64,000 nt of DNA, from assembly GCF_000173915.1 (NCBI RefSeq), contig NZ_ACDZ02000014.1, positions 62,001 through 126,000 on the forward strand, in the 5' to 3' direction. A model generated the notes under the pieces. It was given only the letters and a program-made list of their open reading frames with translations, was not told where the DNA came from and made no database searches. Below are positions 36,571 through 44,644 of this stretch, piece by piece; within the stretch, counting starts at the first letter, position 1, and every line of letters starts with the position of its first letter. A program made the position numbers and the translations under genes. This DNA is from Gemella haemolysans ATCC 10379. Its GTDB lineage: Bacteria > Bacillota > Bacilli > Staphylococcales > Gemellaceae.

Positions 36571-36840
36571 AAAAGACATATTCGCGTTGAGTTTACAATT
36601 GACGAGGTGTATTTAACCAGTTTGGAGGCTAAGGCTTCTTATAAACAAATTTAGAACTATGTTTTTGAAAAGTTTGGATTTGAGGTGTCTACACTATATA
36701 TTGTACAAGTGAAGAGAAAATATGATTTAGAAGTTAGAGAACACTATAATATATCAAAAAATGGAAATCAGAAGATTCCACAGTGTCCAATTGAAAAAGA
36801 AGAAGCTATTTTAGATATGTTGAAGCATCTTAAGATTTGT
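36571..36840 (+). pseudogene. Decayed C-terminal tail of an RlmD/RumA-type methyltransferase, in frame with rlmCD
   Basis: Directly after the rlmCD TAA and in the same frame the DNA reads HIRVEFTIDEVYLTSLEAKA, then TAG (36652-36654), then STLYIVQVKRKYDLEVREHY and IPQCPIEKEEAILDMLKHL. From memory, this resembles the extra C-terminal segment found on many clostridial and streptococcal RlmD proteins (xxLYIAQVKxKxG...PQCPxEKExAI). Two stops now break it. The frame then runs without a stop into the next gene. Confidence 0.7.
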
Positions 36841-36879
36841 AGTATTATATTAAATATATGTAAAGTTGAGGAGAAAATA

Positions 36880-38322
36880 ATGAATACTAATATATTAAAT
36901 AAATTATCATTTTACTGTTCTGAAAATGAGAATCAATTTTTTGATAGAAAAAGTGCTAGAATTAAACCTTTAGACATTTTAAAGCATCTAGTTGCATTTT
37001 CCAATGCAGAGGGTGGACAATTAGTTATAGGGATTGAAGATGATGGGACGATTACGGGATTTAATTATAAAGGTGCTCATCAGATTGATGAGTATAGAAA
37101 TATATTTCTAACTGAACTAAAAGAAACGCCAATAAATCCCAAATTTAATATTTTAGATGTAAAAAATAATACAGGTATTGATGATAAGATATTGGTCATA
37201 TCAGTAGATATTTCTACAGATAGAGTTATAAAATCTTATAACGGAAAAGTTTTTCTTCGACAAAATGATAAATCTATAGAATTAAATTTTGAGCAGATTC
37301 TTCAATTGCAGTATGATAGAGGACAAAGATATTTTGAGGATGAAGTGGTTCAATTATCAAGCATAGAAGATATAGATGATGGACTTATTGATGATTATAA
37401 GAAAATCTTGAATATAGAAGGGCTTTCTGATGAAGAAGTGTTGAAAGCTAGAAATTTAATGATTAATGGAAAACTGACTAATGCGGGGCTTTTGTTATTT
37501 GGGAATAACCCTTCTAAATTTTTACCACAGGCCAGACTAAGAGTTATTAAATATAGTGGAATGTATCAAAAGGTTGGTACAGAAATAAATATCATTAAGG
37601 AAAAAACATTTGATAAGGCGATACCAAACGTTATTAGAGAAGTAAGAGAATTTATTAATACACAACTAAGAGATTTTCAGTATTTAGATAAAGATGGAAA
37701 ATTTAAAATAATGCCAGAGTATCCAGAATTTGCATGGTTTGAGGGAATAGTCAATGCTTTGACTCACCGGAATTATGCTATCCGTGGGGAGCATATTAAG
37801 GTATTAATATTTGATGATAGGCTAGAGATACATAGTCCCGGGTTACTACCTAATATTGTAACTGTGGAAAATATTCTAAACCAAAGATACTCAAGGAATC
37901 CAAGAATTGCAAGAATTTTATGTGAATTTGGCTGGGTAAAAGAAATGAATGAAGGCGTTAAGAGAATATATTCTGAAATGGAAAAGTTGTTTCTAAAGGA
38001 ACCTAAATATGCAGAACCTAATAGTAGTGTTTTATTAGTTTTAGAAAATAATGTTTTAAATAGAAGTATTAGAACAATAGATAGAATTAAAGATAACATT
38101 TCTGAAGAGGAATTTAATAAACTAAGTCAAGATGAACAAACTATTATATATTTTATGTATAATAGTGGGCAAAAAATAACTACAAAAAAGGCAACAGAAC
38201 TTATTGAAAAAGGTTCAACATTTTGTAGGAAGCTACTTAAAAATCTTGCTGATAAAGAATTATTAGAGTGGCATGGTACATCGCAAAACGATCGTACACA
38301 ATACTATACTCTAAAATTCTAA
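36880..38322 (+). CDS. AlbA_2 (Schlafen-type) domain / ATP-binding protein
   Basis: The 480-residue protein has an N-terminal AlbA_2 domain (residues about 10-140; FSNAEGGQLVIGIEDDG) and a C-terminal HATPase-like region (EGIVNALTHRNY, IHSPGLLPNIV, GMKRI-type segment NEGVKRIYSEM). A short winged helix lies near the end. Such proteins are common in accessory regions and are often called putative transcriptional regulators or RecG-like; biochemical function is unsettled. Start ATG 36880 with GAGGAG 6 nt before; 65 further upstream codons are open but are methyltransferase-tail remnant. The stop lies 8 bp before a 20-bp tandem repeat array. Confidence 0.85.
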   Translation: MNTNILNKLSFYCSENENQFFDRKSARIKPLDILKHLVAFSNAEGGQLVIGIEDDGTITGFNYKGAHQIDEYRNIFLTELKETPINPKFNILDVKNNTGIDDKILVISVDISTDRVIKSYNGKVFLRQNDKSIELNFEQILQLQYDRGQRYFEDEVVQLSSIEDIDDGLIDDYKKILNIEGLSDEEVLKARNLMINGKLTNAGLLLFGNNPSKFLPQARLRVIKYSGMYQKVGTEINIIKEKTFDKAIPNVIREVREFINTQLRDFQYLDKDGKFKIMPEYPEFAWFEGIVNALTHRNYAIRGEHIKVLIFDDRLEIHSPGLLPNIVTVENILNQRYSRNPRIARILCEFGWVKEMNEGVKRIYSEMEKLFLKEPKYAEPNSSVLLVLENNVLNRSIRTIDRIKDNISEEEFNKLSQDEQTIIYFMYNSGQKITTKKATELIEKGSTFCRKLLKNLADKELLEWHGTSQNDRTQYYTLKF

Positions 38323-38330
38323 TTTAAGAA

Positions 38331-38590
38331 GAACGCAAAAAAGTTGAGAAGAACATAGAAGAGTTGAGAAGAACATAGAAGAGTTGAGAAGAACACAGAA
38401 GAGTTGAGAAGAACACAGAAGAGTTGAGAAGAACACAGAAGAGTTGAGAAGAACACAGAAGAGTTGAGAAGAACACAGAAGAGTTGAGAAGAACACAGAA
38501 GAGTTGAGAAGAACACAGAAGAGTTGAGAAGAATACAGAAGAGTTGAGAAGAACACAGAAGAGTTGAGAAGAACACAGAAGAGTTGAGAA
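38331..38590. repeat. Thirteen tandem copies of a 20-bp repeat
   Basis: The unit GAACACAGAAGAGTTGAGAA repeats head to tail from 38331 to 38590. The first copy is degenerate, and a few copies carry GAACAT or GAATAC variants. The units are purine-rich on this strand, have no spacers and no dyad symmetry. Twenty is not a multiple of three, so the array is not a coding repeat. Copy number probably varies between strains. Confidence 0.95.
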
Positions 38591-38609
38591 AATAGATTTG
38601 GATAACGAT

Positions 38610-38646
38610 GAGTATGTAGAGTGCGTTGTTTTGATGTCAAAAGTTG
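38610..38646 (+). pseudogene. Remnant of a RumA-type methyltransferase C-terminus, left copy
   Basis: The bases encode EYVECVVLMSKV, the same block as the rlmCD C-terminus (HVETVVLLSKL), and match a second remnant at 60335-60385. Nothing else of the gene remains. The following 38647-38800 holds no recognisable gene. Confidence 0.55.
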
Positions 38647-38800
38647 CACTGAGAATGTATAAACTAATAATTTATCTATATCATAGATGAAAGATAATTG
38701 AAAAAATCAGAGAGTTTATATTTAGGTTGTATATTAAATCCGGGGCATGGTTAATTTAAACAACAACTGCTAAGAACTGTACGCTGTCAATCCAAATTAA

Positions 38801-39067
38801 GCACGTGCAACTCCAAAAGAACATCATGATTTCATTGTAAATCGTCTAGTTGATAATACACAACAATTGGAAGAACTAGCTATCTTTGAAAGAATTCAAA
38901 TTTATCAACGAGATAGAAGTTGTGTATATGATTCAGGAGGGAATACAACTTCAGCAGCAACCGTTCTTCATGATTTACTATTTGGAGAATGGAACACGGT
39001 TGAAAAAGATATGTTGAAGATAGGGCAGGAATGTTTGAGAGAGTTAAGTATGAGAACCCCAAAATAG
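38801..39067 (+). pseudogene. 5'-truncated fragment of an unknown mobile-element protein
   Basis: An 88-residue open frame with no proper start begins right after a stop. It contains LEELAIFERIQIYQRDRSCV and VLHDLLFGEWNTVEKDML. It looks like the C-terminal part of a longer protein, because a TTG at 38867 lies in mid-sequence without an RBS. I do not recognise the family with confidence. Confidence 0.45.
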
Positions 39068-39079
39068 GAGAGAGTTTTT

Positions 39080-39310
39080 ATGTATTTAAAAATCTTATCA
39101 ATAAAGAATTATAGAAAATATGGTGAAGAAGCACAGAATATTAACTTCGCTCATAGCAAATGGCCAGAAATGTCAGGTGATGAAGATGAAGGGAATAAGT
39201 TAAATATAACGGAAGAGTATATATCAAAAAGTTCATCATTAATTGTAGGAAAAAATATAGGCGATACTTTTACAGGAATGATGAGTGGTTTGGGAAGTGT
39301 ATTGAGGTGA
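39080..39310 (+). pseudogene. Chimeric N-terminal fragment of an AAA/OLD-type ATPase
   Basis: The 76-residue frame begins MYLKILSIKNYRKYGEEAQN and reaches SSSLIVGKNIGDTF. That is the usual start of RecF/OLD-like ATPases up to a Walker A (VGxNxxGKT) that is already broken. It then switches to an unrelated tail (TGMMSGLGSVLR). GGAGAG precedes the ATG. It is a remnant joined to another gene end. Confidence 0.45.
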
Positions 39311-39314
39311 GATG

Positions 39315-39866
39315 ATGAAAGATAATTATGAAATTATTCCTGTAGGAATCTATCAAAAGCAATCTGTTTTTTATGATAAAAGCAGTCAAAAATTACTGCT
39401 CAGGATAGATAAAAAAGAAAGCAGCTATAGTCAATCTTTCTTAGTGATAATTATACTGTTTATGTTGCCAATAGTTAGATGGTTAAATCAATATCTATTT
39501 ATAAATATTTTATTATTTAATATTTTGATACTGATATTTGGGACAATTGCAGTTTTTTCTGTTTCGCGAATCTATGTTAAAGAGCTGTATAGAGGGATAG
39601 AATTATCTGATTTATATCTGTCGAGAGAATCATATGGTATATTTCTTCATCAAGAAAAAAGAAATTCTAAGATTGCGATGATAACTATTATATCTTTATT
39701 TCTAATAGTTACAATTTCTGCTATTCTATATTTACTGACATCAATCTTTTTATTCTTATTTGTTTCCGTCGGTTTACTTTTTCCTTTTTGTTTATTCTTA
39801 AATACAAAAACGAAAGAACGATATATTATTTTAAATCAATTGATAAAGGAGTTAGAGAATGAGTAA
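39315..39866 (+). CDS. Four-helix membrane protein of the toxin locus, unknown function
   Basis: The 183-residue protein has a cytoplasmic N-terminus (YEIIPVGIYQKQSVFYDKSS), two hydrophobic pairs (about 38-80 and 118-160) and a basic tail. The N-terminal block recurs in the broken neighbour (IIPFGYYKKNPVYYDLNEGS at about 39926-39985), so this is a repeated family of the locus. Similar small membrane proteins accompany LXG toxins in streptococci; that link is inference. GAGGTGA is 5 nt before ATG 39315. Confidence 0.55.
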   Translation: MKDNYEIIPVGIYQKQSVFYDKSSQKLLLRIDKKESSYSQSFLVIIILFMLPIVRWLNQYLFINILLFNILILIFGTIAVFSVSRIYVKELYRGIELSDLYLSRESYGIFLHQEKRNSKIAMITIISLFLIVTISAILYLLTSIFLFLFVSVGLLFPFCLFLNTKTKERYIILNQLIKELENE

Positions 39867-40197
39867 GTACTTGACTGTTGGAAGTGTTGTTCTAGTGAGT
39901 AAAAGATATGTATGATTATAAAAAATAATTCCCTTTGGCTACTATAAAAAGAATCCAGTTTATTACGATTTGAATGAAGGAAGTCTTAAAGTATCTTAGC
40001 CAAAAGAAATTCCTTACAAAATAAATGGTTGGATTCCCAGTGCAGTATTAGTAGCTCTTCCTATCATGCAGAAGATTTCTTCATCAGCGACTGTACTGAA
40101 AGGTGGTGCTGACCAAATATTATTATCGCAAGACTGGCCATTAGAATGGATTTCGGATTTTAGAATAGTTCCTAATTGGTGGATTATCAATAATTGA
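39859..40197 (+). pseudogene. Mosaic remnant: DUF4176-like start joined to fragments of the membrane-protein family
   Basis: The ATG at 39859 overlaps the previous stop and reads MSKYLTVGSVVLVSKR, like the start of DUF4176 proteins found in type VII loci. It hits stops within 20 codons. It then reads as a paralogue of the preceding membrane protein (FGYYKKNPVYYDLNEG, stop, INGWIPSAVLVALPIM). It ends GADQILLSQDWPLEWISDF, a segment with a second diverged copy at 40661-40729. Confidence 0.5.
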
Positions 40198-40211
40198 AGG
40201 AGAAAAGAGAT

Positions 40212-40478
40212 ATGACAAGTAGTTTAAAACGAATTGCTGAAAAAATTGTTTTTATTATTGAAGAAGAGCACCCTAAACAAAAAAGTGTTACAGGCTCAAT
40301 TCAAAGTATTTATCAATTAGCAAATGAAATTGTAGAAAGTGGAGAAGTAGCAAAAAACATAAATCTTAAAAGTCTAGTTAGAATGTTTGCAGATGAGACA
40401 ACGCATTATCAAAGTGAAATTATTTACTTACTTCAAGATTTAGATAAGGAATTGAAAAAGAATGAATATAAAAGATAG
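40212..40478 (+). CDS. Small helical protein, paralogue A of an 88-residue family (putative immunity)
   Basis: The 88-residue all-helical protein is acidic and lysine-rich and ends YLLQDLDKELKKNEYKR. ATG 40212 follows AAGGAGA by 8 nt. A diverged paralogue of the same length lies at 40741. Both are followed by an overlapping 58-codon ORF. Its position ahead of Imm48 in an immunity array suggests an immunity protein; the family is not recognised. Confidence 0.55.
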   Translation: MTSSLKRIAEKIVFIIEEEHPKQKSVTGSIQSIYQLANEIVESGEVAKNINLKSLVRMFADETTHYQSEIIYLLQDLDKELKKNEYKR

Positions 40479-40638
40479 TTTATAATATTTTTCATCGAAT
40501 CGAACAGAAGAGAATAGGTCAAAACTTCTTTCAGATATGGAGAAATGGACGCTGTTCGTCGCTATAAGATGGGTAGATAAGTAGACGTTCCGCATTCTCC
40601 ATATTTAGGATGAAACAGAAAATTTTTATCTGCAGTAA
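40462..40638 (+). pseudogene. Decayed copy of the 58-residue ORF
   Basis: It begins with an ATG overlapping the 3' end of the 40212 gene and aligns codon for codon with the intact ORF at 40991-41167, ending at the same TENFYLQ tail. It has in-frame stops after MNIKDSL, after WVDK and after LHI. Remnant DQILLPQGWSQDW (40661-40729) follows. Confidence 0.55.
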
Positions 40639-40740
40639 GTAGTAAGGTGTGTATTTAAGCTGACCAAATATTATTACCACAGGGATGGTCGCAGGATTGG
40701 GTTGTGAATGTAAGGACTGTCCCTAATTAAGGAGTAGATT

Positions 40741-41007
40741 ATGAGTATGAAATCAATAGAGATAGCTAATAAAATTTTAGAAATAATGGATGAACAGTAT
40801 CCTTCAGAAATACAGGAAAAAGGAGTAATTAACACTCTTTATACCATTATTAGATCAATAAAGGAAACAGAAACTATCCCATCGAATGTTCATCTTAAGA
40901 ATCATGCACGTATGTTGATAGATGCAACTGCTAATTATAATTTAGAAATTATCTATCTACTTCAAGATTTAGATAAGGAATTAAAAAAGAATGAACGTCA
41001 AAGATAG
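40741..41007 (+). CDS. Small helical protein, paralogue B of an 88-residue family (putative immunity)
   Basis: The 88-residue protein is parallel in layout to the product of 40212 and shares the end IIYLLQDLDKELKKNE. The middle has diverged (RMLIDATANYNLEIIYLL against RMFADETTHYQSEIIYLL). AAGGAG is 6 nt before the ATG. Predicted cytosolic; function inferred only from neighbourhood. Confidence 0.55.
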   Translation: MSMKSIEIANKILEIMDEQYPSEIQEKGVINTLYTIIRSIKETETIPSNVHLKNHARMLIDATANYNLEIIYLLQDLDKELKKNERQR

Positions 41008-41167
41008 TTTACAACGTTTTTCATCAAATAGAACAGAAAAAAATAGGGAACAGCTTCTTTCAAATTTGGAGAAAAGTTCACTTTTTGTTTCAGTAAGATG
41101 GATTGATGAGCAGATGTTCCGCATTCTCCATATTCAGGATGGAACAGAAAATTTTTATCTGCAGTAA
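40991..41167 (+). CDS. 58-residue overlapping small ORF, unknown
   Basis: ATG 40991 lies inside the end of the 40741 gene (17-bp overlap), giving likely coupled translation. The ORF runs 58 codons (MNVKDSLQRFSSNRTEKNRE ... DGTENFYLQ). Its decayed paralogue occupies the same position after paralogue A, so the two-gene module (88-aa plus 58-aa) was duplicated and only this copy stayed open. Confidence 0.5.
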   Translation: MNVKDSLQRFSSNRTEKNREQLLSNLEKSSLFVSVRWIDEQMFRILHIQDGTENFYLQ

Positions 41168-41216
41168 GTAGAAAGGTGTGTATTTAAAATGGAAATAATT
41201 TCAGAAGGAGAAATAA

Positions 41217-41600
41217 ATGGAAAAGCAATATGTAAGCGAGTCATTAAGAATAGCAAATGATATTATCCAATTGGTTAAAATTGATTTAAAGGACGAAATG
41301 AATAGGCAAATTTTAGCTTCCTATATATTTGGTGTTTTAAATGCTAAAGCAATTCAAGAGTCCATTTCTCCAATCGATGTTCAAGTTACAATGATTCGGG
41401 TTGGAATAAAAGCATTGGGCTATAGTCCAGAGGCAGCTACTCAAATGACGCAATTTGTTATCGATGCCACAGATAAGAATTTCCACTCGACTGTATATGC
41501 AATAATACATAGAGGAATAGAGGCGTTTTATCTCTATAGTAATGAGAAGTACGAGCAACTAAAAGAGGATTTTGATAATATAATGGCATCCATAAAATAA
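41217..41600 (+). CDS. Immunity protein 48 (Imm48) family
   Basis: The 127-residue helical protein has the Imm48 pattern: NRQILASYIFGVLNAKAIQ, SPIDVQVTMIRVG, a ...QFVIDATDKNFHSTVYAIIHRGI core and YLYSNEKYEQL. Imm48 proteins neutralise polymorphic toxins delivered by contact or type VII systems. AAGGAG precedes the ATG. The cognate toxin is not present next to it. Confidence 0.8.
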   Translation: MEKQYVSESLRIANDIIQLVKIDLKDEMNRQILASYIFGVLNAKAIQESISPIDVQVTMIRVGIKALGYSPEAATQMTQFVIDATDKNFHSTVYAIIHRGIEAFYLYSNEKYEQLKEDFDNIMASIK

Positions 41601-41638
41601 GGTGGATTTGCTTTAAAAAGAAAATAATGGAGGAAAGA

Positions 41639-42091
41639 ATGTATTATTTTAAATCGTTAGAGAGACCTATCTCAAATTCAGAACTATCAGAGATAGAAAA
41701 AAAAATAAATGTAATACTTCCAGAAGACTATAAGGAATTTCTATTAAAAGTTAATGTGGGTATTCCTAAAGAGCAGTACTTATCGTTTTTTATGGATGAT
41801 TTAAATGAAGAAGTGATTTTGGGGACAATGTTAGGTATTTCAGAGAATAAAAACTTTAGTCTAACGGATTGGAACTCAGAATATCAAATGGAACTTCCAT
41901 ACGATTCATTTGTCTTTGGAACGGAATATGGAGGAGGGTTATTTGTTATGATTGTGAGTGGAGAAGATAGAGGAATTTATTTTTGGGACCACACATTTAT
42001 ATTTGACCAGTCTTCGGTAGATTCAAATGTATACTTTTTAGCAGATAATTTTACTAATTTTATAGAAAAGTTATATATTTCTGAACCATAG
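41639..42091 (+). CDS. SUKH/SMI1-KNR4 family immunity protein
   Basis: The 150-residue SUKH-1 fold protein has LPEDYKEFLLKVNVG (family start), a central GTMLGIS strand and the C-terminal EDRGIYFWDHTF ... YFLADNFTNFIEKL. SUKH proteins bind and block nuclease or other effector domains of polymorphic toxins. ATG 41639 is preferred because GGAGG ends 5 nt before it; ATG 41627 would contain that RBS. Confidence 0.85.
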   Translation: MYYFKSLERPISNSELSEIEKKINVILPEDYKEFLLKVNVGIPKEQYLSFFMDDLNEEVILGTMLGISENKNFSLTDWNSEYQMELPYDSFVFGTEYGGGLFVMIVSGEDRGIYFWDHTFIFDQSSVDSNVYFLADNFTNFIEKLYISEP

Positions 42092-42107
42092 AAATATAAA
42101 AGAGAAA

Positions 42108-42285
42108 TCCTATTTATGAGTGATAAATTCTTTGAATCAGCCAATGTGAGATTAAAGTAATGGTTCAATACGATAAGAATAATATTTTTACAAGTATTAT
42201 TACTAACCGTACGAGAGAAATATTCGAAGTAGATGATACTTTGATTCAACTTGGTCAACAATTAGGAATGTGTCCGCAGGTTTAG
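42108..42285 (+). pseudogene. Remnants of two toxin-locus genes
   Basis: The first part repeats the start of the 197-bp element (TCCTATTTATGAGTGATAAA, as at 46771 and 55722) but then diverges and stops. The second begins at ATG 42160 and reads NIFTSIITNRTREIFEVDDT for about 40 codons, ending where the nuclease tail begins. Neither family is identified. Confidence 0.4.
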
Positions 42286-42494
42286 ATAATTTATTATCAC
42301 AAGCGAAAGACGTAAATCTCAAAACCTATCGTCGTCTTGAACGAGACTGGTCAGAATCAATTAAAGTGAATAAGAAAGTTGAAGTTCACGTCAAAATTGA
42401 GTACGTAGGGAATTCTGCACGACCGAAGACATTTAGAGTAAATTATATAATTGATGGCCAAACTTTTACACGTCAAAAAATATTAATTGAGTGA
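42279..42494 (+). pseudogene. C-terminal fragment of a DNA/RNA non-specific endonuclease toxin
   Basis: About 70 residues (LDNLLSQAKDVNLKTYRRLE ... FRVNYIIDGQTF) match the end of the nuclease toxin preserved more fully at 51641-52960 (SPESDNLLSQAKDVNLEEYR). The DHAGH catalytic core is missing, so it is inactive. It sits 5 bp before its YezG-like immunity gene, the same order as in the second copy. Confidence 0.7.
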
Positions 42495-42499
42495 AGTAG

Positions 42500-42943
42500 A
42501 TGATATTTGAAGATTTATTAATGGAAATTCAATCTGATTTGGTATCTTTGGGATTAGAATATTCGAATAGTCAAATTGATGAAATTTATTTGTATGGTTA
42601 TATAGAAGAAGGTAGTTATTTTTTCAATTTATTTTTTAAGAAAAATGGGAAGATAATTAGACTCAATCAGATTAATGATTTTTTGAGTGAAAATGAAAAA
42701 ATAGACGATTCACGTGATAGACAGATACAACTTCTAGAATTAGGAATTGATGATTTGGAAAAATTCGAGATTTTGTTTGAGAATAATAAAAAAGAAGTAC
42801 CTACCGAAATCAAAATTATTTATAATAAGAGCAGCAATAGTCTCAAATCTAAATATAGTTATTCACCTATTTCAGATGATACTTCAGAATTAGAATTATT
42901 CAATAACTGGTATGATACGGTGAAAGTAGAAAATAATATTTGA
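42500..42943 (+). CDS. YezG/DUF600-like immunity protein, copy 1
   Basis: The 147-residue acidic protein begins MIFEDLLMEIQSDLVSLGLE and has a central EVPTEIKIIYNKSSNSLKSK block, both shared with the 52966-53418 protein. The layout (short N-terminal helix, beta strands, then a strand carrying PTEI) fits YezG-family antitoxins, which pair with nuclease toxins in B. subtilis. Both copies here follow the same nuclease tail, supporting the pairing. Confidence 0.65.
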   Translation: MIFEDLLMEIQSDLVSLGLEYSNSQIDEIYLYGYIEEGSYFFNLFFKKNGKIIRLNQINDFLSENEKIDDSRDRQIQLLELGIDDLEKFEILFENNKKEVPTEIKIIYNKSSNSLKSKYSYSPISDDTSELELFNNWYDTVKVENNI

Positions 42944-42981
42944 AGATAAGATAATGGATTTACAAGTAGTCAAGCGCTTTG

Positions 42982-43131
42982 AACTTAGTTTCTACTCCAT
43001 TATCATATAGTTATGAGAATCAGGAAGCTCAGATTCATTACAATCAACTAGATCAACTATTTTCCATCACTGATTTACAGGGTTTCATGGGGATTATGGA
43101 CAGTGTCTACAGTCCTAGCGAAGAGCAATAA
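42982..43131 (+). pseudogene. C-terminal fragment of an unidentified toxin-locus protein
   Basis: An open stretch of 49 codons without a start reads NLVSTPLSYSYENQEAQIHY to MDSVYSPSEEQ then TAA, immediately before the next SUKH gene. Probably the tail of a lost gene. Confidence 0.35.
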
Positions 43132-43155
43132 TATCATTAAAGAAAGGAAAATAAG

Positions 43156-43599
43156 ATGATTTTAGAAGGTTTTAAAAAAATAAATGAGGAGCAAATTACT
43201 CGAGTTGAAAATACTTTAAATATCTCATTCCCTTTAGATTATAAGGATTTTATTCTATCGAATAATGGGATGTGCGCAGAAGGTGAGCTTGGTATAGCAA
43301 TTCCTTTGAATCAAGAAGTAATAGCCATAGATATTCTATATGGAATTGATACAGAAACCGAGAATTGTAACATTCTTGAATGGACTCAAGAATACAAAGA
43401 AGATTTACCAGAAAACACTCTTATTATTGGAGATGATGTACTGATGGGGTTCTTTATTTTGGTTTGTAAAGGAGAAGATAAAGGGGTGTACTATTATGAT
43501 CATGCTTATAACTTAGAGGGTTCGGATGATGATGGAAATACTTATTTTATAGCTAACTCTTTTGAGGAGTTTATAAATCAATTGACTGTGATTGAATAA
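43156..43599 (+). CDS. SUKH/SMI1-KNR4 family immunity protein
   Basis: The 147-residue protein has the SUKH hallmarks: FPLDYKDFILSNNG, DILYGIDTE, a TLIIGDDVLMGFFILVCKG strand pair, KGVYYYDHAYN, then YFIANSFEEFINQL. AGAAAGGAAA precedes the ATG. The preceding fragment may be the end of its former toxin gene. Confidence 0.85.
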   Translation: MILEGFKKINEEQITRVENTLNISFPLDYKDFILSNNGMCAEGELGIAIPLNQEVIAIDILYGIDTETENCNILEWTQEYKEDLPENTLIIGDDVLMGFFILVCKGEDKGVYYYDHAYNLEGSDDDGNTYFIANSFEEFINQLTVIE

Positions 43600-43681
43600 T
43601 TGAAGTAATTTTTACAATCATATTTTTTTGAGTTTTCTAAGACAATCACGGATTTTCAGAATCTTGTTGGCGAAAACTCTG

Positions 43682-44170
43682 TGTGAGGTAATGCACTTCT
43701 CTAGTAAACATGCGGATGATGTAGTACGAGGAGTAGGTGGTTCTGGGAAAGTAGAGCGCTTCTATGATGATATAAAAAATATAACAGCTAAGGATATTCC
43801 AACAGTTAAAAGTGGAGATTTTGAAAAAATTTTTAATTTTCTAACGGTAGAAGAGTTAAACTTTATTTGGAAGAAAAAGGAACTACGTAAGAAAATTGAA
43901 CGTCAATTAAGATATCTTGGTGGAATGCATGAGTGGCATTTAGTTTCAAGGACTCCGTAATTCAAGTATTGGGATATAACTGCCGAAAAAATTAGAGAGT
44001 TACGTACTGCAATTTTAGATGAAAAGTTTATTAATCTTGAAGGAGGCCATGGTGGTTTAGGTTCTACAAAATCACATAATGAATTGCTGGAAATTATTGA
44101 TTCGTTGAAAGATTATGATATGTTTGTGAGAAGATTAAATATCTGGGATAATTATAGTCTTGAGGGATGA
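43682..44170 (+). pseudogene. LXG-type toxin C-terminus (HEWxLVSRTP domain), inactivated by a nonsense codon
   Basis: It starts abruptly in the linker shared by the locus (VMHFSSKHADDVVRGVGGSG) and continues into a toxin domain with GGMHEWHLVSRTP, then GGHGGLGSTKSHNELLEII. The paralogue at 50743-51220 reads RTPQF where this copy has TP-TAA-F (43958-43960), a CAA to TAA change. Conserved His, Glu, Arg and Asn suggest an enzyme, possibly a nuclease. The N-terminal LXG region is missing. It is followed 58 bp later by its Imm22 gene. Confidence 0.65.
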
Positions 44171-44228
44171 TTTTAGGTATTACCTAAGTGGCTAAGAACC
44201 CCATAGCCAATAGAAAGGATTTAATAAA

Positions 44229-44606
44229 ATGAAAACAGACAATACGGTATCTATTTGGATAGGTAATTTCAAAAATTTAACTGAATTAGAAAATTATATT
44301 GATCTAACTTATGATGATGAGGGAGAGATCGTTGTTTCTGATTTTTTCAATGATTTTAAGATAGACATTAATGATATAGATGAAGATTTAATTGAAAAAG
44401 CAGTTTTGCCAAATGAAACAAACGATATATCTATTATTTTGCGCACTGCTTCCTATGAGGAACAGTTGTTGTGTAAATTGAACGCATTAGAGAGTCTGAC
44501 TATAAATAAAGGCAATACAGTTGTACTAATCTATAACTATGCTTATGATGGCTCTGTAAAATCCTCAGATTATTTAAATTTCATTACAAGTGTAGATTAT
44601 AGATAA
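44229..44606 (+). CDS. Immunity protein 22 (Imm22) family, copy 1
   Basis: The 125-residue protein has the Imm22 start VSIWIGNFKNLTELENYIDL, an SDFFNDFKIDINDIDEDLIE middle and VVLIYNYAYDG near the end. It matches the protein at 51223 in layout; both follow the same toxin domain, which defines a toxin-Imm22 pair. AGAAAGGA lies upstream of the ATG. Confidence 0.8.
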   Translation: MKTDNTVSIWIGNFKNLTELENYIDLTYDDEGEIVVSDFFNDFKIDINDIDEDLIEKAVLPNETNDISIILRTASYEEQLLCKLNALESLTINKGNTVVLIYNYAYDGSVKSSDYLNFITSVDYR

Positions 44607-44644
44607 AACAATAATTTAAAAGTATGAGTAAGGAGATGGATGAC

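Noticed and set aside
38331-38590. Possible CRISPR array
   Set aside because: Repeats are directly contiguous with no spacers and no dyad symmetry, and no cas genes are present.
38311-38649. Two overlapping minus-strand ORFs of 85 and 112 codons
   Set aside because: They are produced only by the 20-bp tandem repeat being free of stops on that strand; the peptides are simple 20-residue repeats with no RBS.
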